A stretch of 64,000 nucleotides of DNA from DASYPP01 sp036006525 (GTDB lineage: Bacteria > Gemmatimonadota > Gemmatimonadetes > Gemmatimonadales > GWC2-71-9), in assembly GCA_036006525.1 (NCBI GenBank), contig DASYPP010000057.1:1-64000 (forward strand), read 5' to 3'. The number at the start of each line of letters is the position of its first letter. Position 1 is the stretch's first letter. This document shows positions 59,573-64,000 of the stretch, piece by piece. The position numbers and the translations under genes were made by a program. Under the pieces are notes generated by a model. It was not told where the DNA came from. It saw nothing but the letters and a program-made list of their open reading frames with translations, and made no database searches.

Positions 59573-59661
59573 GGGTACTGCGTACTGGGTACTGCGTGAG
59601 AAAACCCCAGTCCCCAATTCCCAGTACTCAGTACCCAGTACTCAGTACCCAGTACCCAGTA
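59573..59661. repeat. Element O: inverted tandem-array hairpin, 7-bp unit
   Basis: The left arm (59576-59596) is TACTGCG, TACTGGG, TACTGCG. The right arm (59620-59661) is six strict units alternating CCCAGTA and CTCAGTA. The right array ends 2 bp before the TGA stop (59664-59666, on minus) of the M50 protease gene. The loop holds an AT-containing spacer with a CCCCAGT fragment. Confidence 0.93.
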
Positions 59662-59663
59662 CC

Positions 59664-60839
59664 TCACACGTGGAAGGGAATGGGAACAAAAGTCAGCCCG
59701 AAGACAATGATGCAGAGCCAGGCAATCAGGTGCCGGCTCCTCGGCACCCGGCGATCCGGCGCCATCACCGACGGATGACTTACTCGGCCGCCTCCCAGCA
59801 TCAGCGCCACCGCGACCCAGACGTACCAGGTCCAGTGGTACTGGGCCAGGACGATCAGGCCGCCCAGCGTGAGCAGGCCCATGAACGACTGCCAGCGGCC
59901 CAGCAGCCCGTATAGCACGTGGCCGCCGTCCAGCTGGCTCAAGGGCAGCAGGTTGAGCCCGGTGATGAACATTCCCACCCAGCCCGCAAATGCCGGCAGG
60001 CTCAGGTGTACCGCCTGGGCCCCGGGGAAGAACAGGTCGCGGAAACCGTGGGTCAGGAGCGAGTCCCCCAGCGCGATGGTGCGCCCGGCGAACACCACGT
60101 AGGTGGAAGCGGTGTCGATCCCGAAAGGCACCCGCTGCGAGGTGAAATAGCCCCACACCATCACGCCCAGCGCTACGGCGAATCCGGCCAGGGGTCCGGC
60201 GGCGCCGACGTCCAGCAGTTGGCGGCGATCCAGCACCGGGGAACGCAACCGGATGAACGCGCCAAGGCTGCCGATGGGAGATATCGTCGGAGGAATTGGG
60301 AGGAAGAACGGCGGCGAGGTGTCGATCGCGTAGCGCCGGGCCGCGAAATAGTGGCCGAGCTCATGCACCAGCAGGATGCCCAGGAGCGGCGCGGCGAAGG
60401 ACCAGCCGGCCAGCACCTGCCGCCAGTCCCCGGTATACATGCTGAGGAAGAACTGGGCTCCGCCCTGCACCATCGCCGCGATCTCATAGATGACGCGGCC
60501 CAGCAGGTTCACCTCGCCGGCGTAGCCCAGCACTCCGGGCGGAGCCCAGACCCCGGCGAGCATGGCGCCGGCGCCCAGGGTGCACAGCACCGTCAACGCC
60601 ATCAGGAAGGCATGCAGCAGCCAGCGTTCCCGCCTCGCACCGGTCGCGGTTTCCCGGATCAGGATCAGGTGGCCATGGTCCCGGGAGGGCCAGTAGTGCG
60701 CCCCCTTCCACCGCTTCAGCTCCTGGGCCAGCGTGGGCGACGGCCCCCGATGCTCCGGGGCGACGATGGCGTCCACGATTTCGCGGGTGCCGGCGTGTAA
60801 CACCCGCCAGGCCAGAAAGGTTGGCGTCAGCTGTTCCAC
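59664..60839 (-). CDS. M50-family site-2-type membrane metalloprotease
   Basis: The 391-aa intramembrane protease has a soluble N-terminal part (about residues 1-75), then helices carrying HExxH as VHELGHYFAARRYAID near residue 160. GPLAGFAVALG and the second metal motif LNLLPLSQLDGGHVL (Asp ligand) follow. It cleaves membrane-embedded substrates. No PDZ domain is visible, so it is not RseP-like. It is divergent from rho across a 214-bp gap that contains no gene and should hold both promoters. Confidence 0.92.
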   Translation of the reverse strand: MEQLTPTFLAWRVLHAGTREIVDAIVAPEHRGPSPTLAQELKRWKGAHYWPSRDHGHLILIRETATGARRERWLLHAFLMALTVLCTLGAGAMLAGVWAPPGVLGYAGEVNLLGRVIYEIAAMVQGGAQFFLSMYTGDWRQVLAGWSFAAPLLGILLVHELGHYFAARRYAIDTSPPFFLPIPPTISPIGSLGAFIRLRSPVLDRRQLLDVGAAGPLAGFAVALGVMVWGYFTSQRVPFGIDTASTYVVFAGRTIALGDSLLTHGFRDLFFPGAQAVHLSLPAFAGWVGMFITGLNLLPLSQLDGGHVLYGLLGRWQSFMGLLTLGGLIVLAQYHWTWYVWVAVALMLGGGRVSHPSVMAPDRRVPRSRHLIAWLCIIVFGLTFVPIPFHV

Positions 60840-61053
60840 GGGGCCTGCCCCTTGACGCCGTCCTTGGCGGTTTCTATCATAAGGCGCTTCCTCAACCCTG
60901 GTATATCCCCGGAAATATCGTAAGGTCGCCCCGTCCCAGCGTTCCGGGAAATTTTACCAATAGCCGACTCTATTCCGAACATCCTGTCCTTCCAACCGTC
61001 ACGCCGCGAGAGCGGCGGATCGGTATTCCCTCCCGCTATGGAGCCGCAGTCCC

Positions 61054-62301
61054 GTGGACATCGCTGAACTGAAGCAAAAATCCGTCGCCGAGTTGCACGC
61101 GCTGGCCGAGCAACTCAACATCACCAACTACTCGGGCCTTCGCAAGCAGGACCTGATTTTCCGCATCGAGCAGTCTCTGCTCGACCAGGACACCGTCATC
61201 CGCGGCGAAGGTGTGCTGGAGATCCTGCCGGAAGGCTATGGGTTCCTCCGCAGCCAGGACTGGAACTACCTCTACGGGCCTGACGACATCTACGTCAGCC
61301 CCAGCCAGATCAAGCGCTTTGATCTCCGCACCGGCGACACCGTCAGCGGGCAAGTGCGCCCGCCCAAGGAGGGCGAGCGCTACCTCGCCTTGCTCAAGGT
61401 CGAGAGTGTCAATTTTGAGGAGCCGGAGAAGACCAAGCACCGGATTGCCTTCGACAACCTGCGGCCCCGCTATCCCGACGCCAGGATCAGCCTGGAACGG
61501 AAGACCGCCGACCTCTCGATGCGGGTGGTGGACCTCCTCTCCCCCATCGGGAAAGGCCAGCGCGGCCTGATCGTGGCGCCGCCCAAGGCCGGCAAGACCA
61601 TCCTGCTGCAGAAGCTGGCCAACGCCATCAGCGAGAATCACCCCGAGATCACCCTCATCGTGCTGCTGATCGATGAGCGCCCGGAAGAAGTGACCGACAT
61701 GCAGGAGAACGTCGCGGCCGAGGTGATTTCCTCCACGTTCGACGAACCGGCCGACCGCCACGTCCAGGTCGCCGACATGGTGATCGAAAAATCCAAGCGG
61801 CTGGTCGAGCATGGCCGGGATGTCGTCATCCTGCTGGACTCGATCACCCGGCTGGCCCGGGCGCACAACGTGGTGGTGCCCCACTCCGGCAAGATTCTCT
61901 CCGGCGGCGTGGACGCCAATGCGCTGCAGAAACCCAAGCGCTTCTTCGGCGCCGCGCGCAACATCGACGGCGGCGGCAGCCTCACCATCATCGCCACTGC
62001 CCTGATCGATACCGGGAGCCGGATGGACGAGGTGATCTTCGAGGAGTTCAAGGGCACCGGCAACATGGAACTGGTACTCGATCGCCGCCTGGCCGACCGC
62101 CGCATCTACCCCGCCATCGATATCCAGCGCACCAGCACCCGGAAGGAAGAGCTCCTCATGGACAAGGACGAGCTCAATCGGGTCTACCTGCTCCGGAATT
62201 TCCTGGCCGACATGCCGCCGGTGGAAGCGCTGGAATTCCTGCTGGAGCGGATGAAACGCACGAAGAACAACAAAGAATTCTTTGCGTCCATGGCCCAATA
62301 A
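61054..62301 (+). CDS. rho: Transcription termination factor Rho
   Basis: The 415-aa hexameric RNA helicase/translocase starts with GTG at 61054. It has the N-terminal helix bundle (DIAELKQKSVAELHALAEQL), a cold-shock-like RNA-binding domain (GYGFLRSQDWNYL, DIYVSPSQIKRFDLRTGD), Walker A APPKAGKTILLQK and Walker B VVILLDSITRLARA, then the Q-loop region SGKILSGGVDANAL. The length is normal and no long insertion is present. Its TAA stop directly abuts the first unit of repeat element P. Confidence 0.97.
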   Translation: MDIAELKQKSVAELHALAEQLNITNYSGLRKQDLIFRIEQSLLDQDTVIRGEGVLEILPEGYGFLRSQDWNYLYGPDDIYVSPSQIKRFDLRTGDTVSGQVRPPKEGERYLALLKVESVNFEEPEKTKHRIAFDNLRPRYPDARISLERKTADLSMRVVDLLSPIGKGQRGLIVAPPKAGKTILLQKLANAISENHPEITLIVLLIDERPEEVTDMQENVAAEVISSTFDEPADRHVQVADMVIEKSKRLVEHGRDVVILLDSITRLARAHNVVVPHSGKILSGGVDANALQKPKRFFGAARNIDGGGSLTIIATALIDTGSRMDEVIFEEFKGTGNMELVLDRRLADRRIYPAIDIQRTSTRKEELLMDKDELNRVYLLRNFLADMPPVEALEFLLERMKRTKNNKEFFASMAQ

Positions 62302-62381
62302 GGTGCAGGGTGCAGAGTGCAGAGTGCAGGGTTACCGCTCCTGCGTGCGCTCGACCCTGCACCCGGCACCCTGAACCCTGC
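62302..62381. repeat. Element P: inverted tandem-array hairpin, four plus four 7-bp units
   Basis: The left arm (62302-62329) is GGTGCAG, GGTGCAG, AGTGCAG, AGTGCAG. The right arm (62354-62381) is ACCCTGC, ACCCGGC, ACCCTGA, ACCCTGC. It starts on the base after the rho TAA stop, and the right arm ends 2 bp before the GTG start of ruvX. It therefore fills the whole gap and must be part of any rho-ruvX transcript. Confidence 0.94.
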
Positions 62382-62383
62382 AC

Positions 62384-62830
62384 GTGTCATCGCAGATCCC
62401 CCCTTCCGGTAGAATCTTGGCATTGGACTGGGGCGAGTTGCGCATCGGCCTGGCGTTGAGCGACGAAACCCAGCTCCTCGCCTCCCCGCTCGGAACTCTG
62501 GTTCGCCGCCGCGGTAAGCGCTTCCCCATGCCCCGATTTCTCGAGTTGCTCGCCGCTCACCAGCCGGTCGGCCTGGTCGTCGGCCTCCCCCTCGCCCTCG
62601 ATGGCGGCGACAGCGAGAGCACCCGCTCGGCCCGGGAACTTGCCGGTCTGGTCCAGCAGAAGAGCGGCCTTCCCGTCGAGCTCTGGGACGAGCGGCTCAC
62701 CACCGCGCTCGCCCTCCGGGCCATCCGGGAACAGGGCGGATCCACCCGGGGGCGTAAGGACGATGTCGATGCACTCGCCGCCTCCGTACTCCTCCAGCAT
62801 GTGCTCGACACCCGGCGGAACTCGCTATGA
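62384..62830 (+). CDS. ruvX: RuvX/YqgF Holliday-junction resolvase-like RNase H-fold protein
   Basis: The 148-aa protein has RILALDWGELRIGLALSD with the first catalytic Asp (Lys of the usual KRIG is Leu here), VGLPLALDGGDSEST, ELWDERLTT and GRKDDVDALAASVLLQ with the final Asp. The start is GTG at 62384. YqgF/RuvX is widespread and linked to pre-16S rRNA processing or junction cleavage. It overlaps mltG by 4 bp. Confidence 0.93.
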   Translation: MSSQIPPSGRILALDWGELRIGLALSDETQLLASPLGTLVRRRGKRFPMPRFLELLAAHQPVGLVVGLPLALDGGDSESTRSARELAGLVQQKSGLPVELWDERLTTALALRAIREQGGSTRGRKDDVDALAASVLLQHVLDTRRNSL

Positions 62831-63837
62831 CCCGGAGCCGCCGATCCGCCCTGCCGCTTCTCCTGCTGCTGCTCGCCGCGGCGGCCTGGTTCCTGTTCAC
62901 CTCCATCAACACAGCGCGAAGTGGAGAGACCGAGCGGATCATCATCCTGCCCGGCGCGACGTTCGCCACCGTCACCGACACCCTGGTCGCCCGCGGCATC
63001 GTCACCAGCCGGACGTGGTTCAAAATGCTGGCCCGGCTGCGCGGTCTCGATCGCTCGGTCCAGGCCGGGGCCTACGACTTCCATCCCGGGGAAACCACGT
63101 GGCGGGTGTTGAGCACCCTCCGCTCCGGCCGCACCCCGGCCCAACGGTTCACCGTCCCCGAGGGACTGAGCGTCCTGGAGCTGGCCGCACTGGCCCACGA
63201 GCGGCTCAAGATCCCGGCCGAATCGGTCCTGGCCGCGGTGCGTGATTCCGTCAGCGCCCGGGAAGAGGTCGCGGCGCCCACGGCCGAGGGCTTCCTGTTT
63301 CCCGAGACCTACCAGGTCCCGATCAACAGTAGCGCGCGGGACCTGGTGCGTATCATGACCCGGGAGTTTGCGGCGGCATGGAAGCCGGGGTGGGACTACC
63401 GGGCCCAGGCGCTGGGCATGAGCCGGCGTGACGTGCTGACCCTGGCGTCGATCGTGGAGGGCGAGGCGCGGGTGGACAGCGAGCGGCCGGTGATCGCCGG
63501 AGTGTACGTCAATCGCCTGCGCATCGGGATGCCGCTTCAGGCCGACCCGACAGTGCAGTATGCCATTGAATTGAAGACCGGGCGCCCCAAGACCCGGCTC
63601 TTCGAGAAGGACTATGAGGTTCAGTCGCCTTACAACACGTACCTGCACTCCGGCCTGCCCCCCGGTCCCATCAATTCTCCGGGTCTGAGGAGCATCGAAG
63701 CGGCGCTCAACCCGGCCCAGCTGCCCTTTCTCTATTTTGTAGCCACCCCCGACGGCCATCACATCTTCAGCCGGACCTACCAGGAGCATCTCCAGGCGGT
63801 TGCCCGTGCCCGGCGCGCGCGGGCTAGAGGCAACTGA
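62827..63837 (+). CDS. mltG: Endolytic murein transglycosylase MltG (YceG-like)
   Basis: The 336-aa protein has an N-terminal membrane helix (about residues 8-25, LPLLLLLLAAAAWFLF), a LysM-like segment and the YceG domain with the catalytic-Glu region TLASIVEGEARVDSERPVIAGVYVNRL and GMPLQADPTVQY. It ends with SGLPPGPINSPG and FVATPDGHHIFS. It cuts nascent glycan strands in the periplasm. ATG 62827 overlaps the ruvX stop. The ruvX-mltG pairing is common. Confidence 0.95.
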   Translation: MTRSRRSALPLLLLLLAAAAWFLFTSINTARSGETERIIILPGATFATVTDTLVARGIVTSRTWFKMLARLRGLDRSVQAGAYDFHPGETTWRVLSTLRSGRTPAQRFTVPEGLSVLELAALAHERLKIPAESVLAAVRDSVSAREEVAAPTAEGFLFPETYQVPINSSARDLVRIMTREFAAAWKPGWDYRAQALGMSRRDVLTLASIVEGEARVDSERPVIAGVYVNRLRIGMPLQADPTVQYAIELKTGRPKTRLFEKDYEVQSPYNTYLHSGLPPGPINSPGLRSIEAALNPAQLPFLYFVATPDGHHIFSRTYQEHLQAVARARRARARGN

Positions 63838-64000
63838 GGAGAGCCGTCCCGTACGCCCGTGCTGCTCCCTCGACGTCATGAGTGCCCAGGATGCCGGAGA
63901 CCACGGCCACTCCCTGCGCGCCCGCCCCGAATACAGCCGGAATGTCGGCCGGCCGAACTCCACCGATCGCCACGCACACCGTACCGGGTGGCGCCAACCG
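63824..64000 (-). CDS. thiE: Thiamine-phosphate synthase, C-terminal part (5' end outside window)
   Basis: Fifty-eight residues and a TAG stop (63824-63826) are inside the window. The sequence VCVAIGGVRPADIPAVFGAG followed by QGVAVVSGILG is the phosphate-binding end of the ThiE TIM barrel. ThiE joins the pyrimidine and thiazole phosphates to thiamine monophosphate; a TenI-like paralogue cannot be excluded from this fragment. Its end overlaps the convergent mltG stop by 14 bp. Confidence 0.85.
   Translation of the reverse strand, partial: RLAPPGTVCVAIGGVRPADIPAVFGAGAQGVAVVSGILGTHDVEGAARAYGTALLSCL

Noticed and set aside
62557..63963. Minus-strand open frame of 468 codons opposite ruvX and mltG
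   Set aside because: Both opposite genes have clear catalytic motifs and proper starts. The only real minus-strand coding here is the thiE end in 63824-64000, in another part.
63838..64000. Thiamine riboswitch near the window end
   Set aside because: The sequence is the coding end of thiE on minus; no riboswitch core is visible and the 5' side lies outside the window.

Overview
The window is one contiguous stretch of a GC-rich bacterial chromosome. It has no rRNA or tRNA gene, insertion sequence, phage gene or CRISPR array that I can recognise. Gene content suggests a didermic, aerobic, heterotrophic soil or sediment bacterium: TolC and other outer-membrane barrels, lipoproteins, a CBM9/DUF5916 barrel, an oxygen-dependent kynurenine pathway, and the MoxR/DUF58/DUF4129 cluster. 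The overall style resembles Gemmatimonadota. That placement is inference, because no marker gene was compared.

Layout. 1-3023 (minus): copper/heavy-metal module with a CopB-type P1B ATPase (cut by the window start), an outer-membrane barrel and a small Cys/His-rich secreted protein. 3151-7383 (minus): tripartite ABC-2 exporter (TolC, HlyD lipoprotein, ATPase, permease). 7453-9535 (minus): thioredoxin-fold CPHC protein, peroxiredoxin, DUF4956 membrane protein. 9630-17792 (minus): Tat-type amidase, CHAD-CYTH protein, DUF5916 barrel, small secreted protein, Rieske-flavodoxin fusion. 18817-26761: nearly complete tryptophan-to-2-aminomuconate pathway (HAAO, ACMSD, KynU, KMO, TDO, RidA-type deaminase on plus; semialdehyde dehydrogenase and an odd SDR on minus), without a formamidase. 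26925-31975: TonB-like Pro-rich protein, ECF sigma factor and anti-sigma factor facing a TPR-CHAT caspase-like protein. 31960-49231: an unassigned catabolic locus (enolase superfamily, DHODH-like barrel, DapA-like aldolase, two amidohydrolases, class III aminotransferase, heparinase II/III-like lyase, GHMP kinase, peptide/sugar ABC transporter parts, GH38 mannosidase). 49316-58850: TPR protein, small barrel, 28-aa membrane peptide, then DUF58-MoxR-DUF4350-DUF4129 with a divergent RDD-SpoIIM fusion. 58911-64000: mini histidine-kinase-dimerisation protein, M50 protease, rho, ruvX, mltG, end of thiE.

The most unusual feature lies between the genes. Almost every co-directional or convergent gap longer than about 60 bp holds an inverted-repeat element whose two arms are short tandem arrays of a 7-10 bp unit. 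The unit differs from locus to locus (ACGGTAGG, TTGTCAC, CCCAGTA, GGTGCAG, TTCAATC, CTAGGGA, AGGCGGTAAT, CACGTAGG and others), but the architecture is the same. Every element lies within about 30 bp downstream of a stop codon and many overlap the stop codon itself. Divergent promoter gaps have none. One pair of arms (12906-13479) encloses a frameshifted four-helix-bundle (S23/IVP-family) gene, recalling the intervening sequences of 23S rRNA. Another pair (24011-24534) encloses the RidA gene. I regard this set as the best candidate for an undescribed system here.
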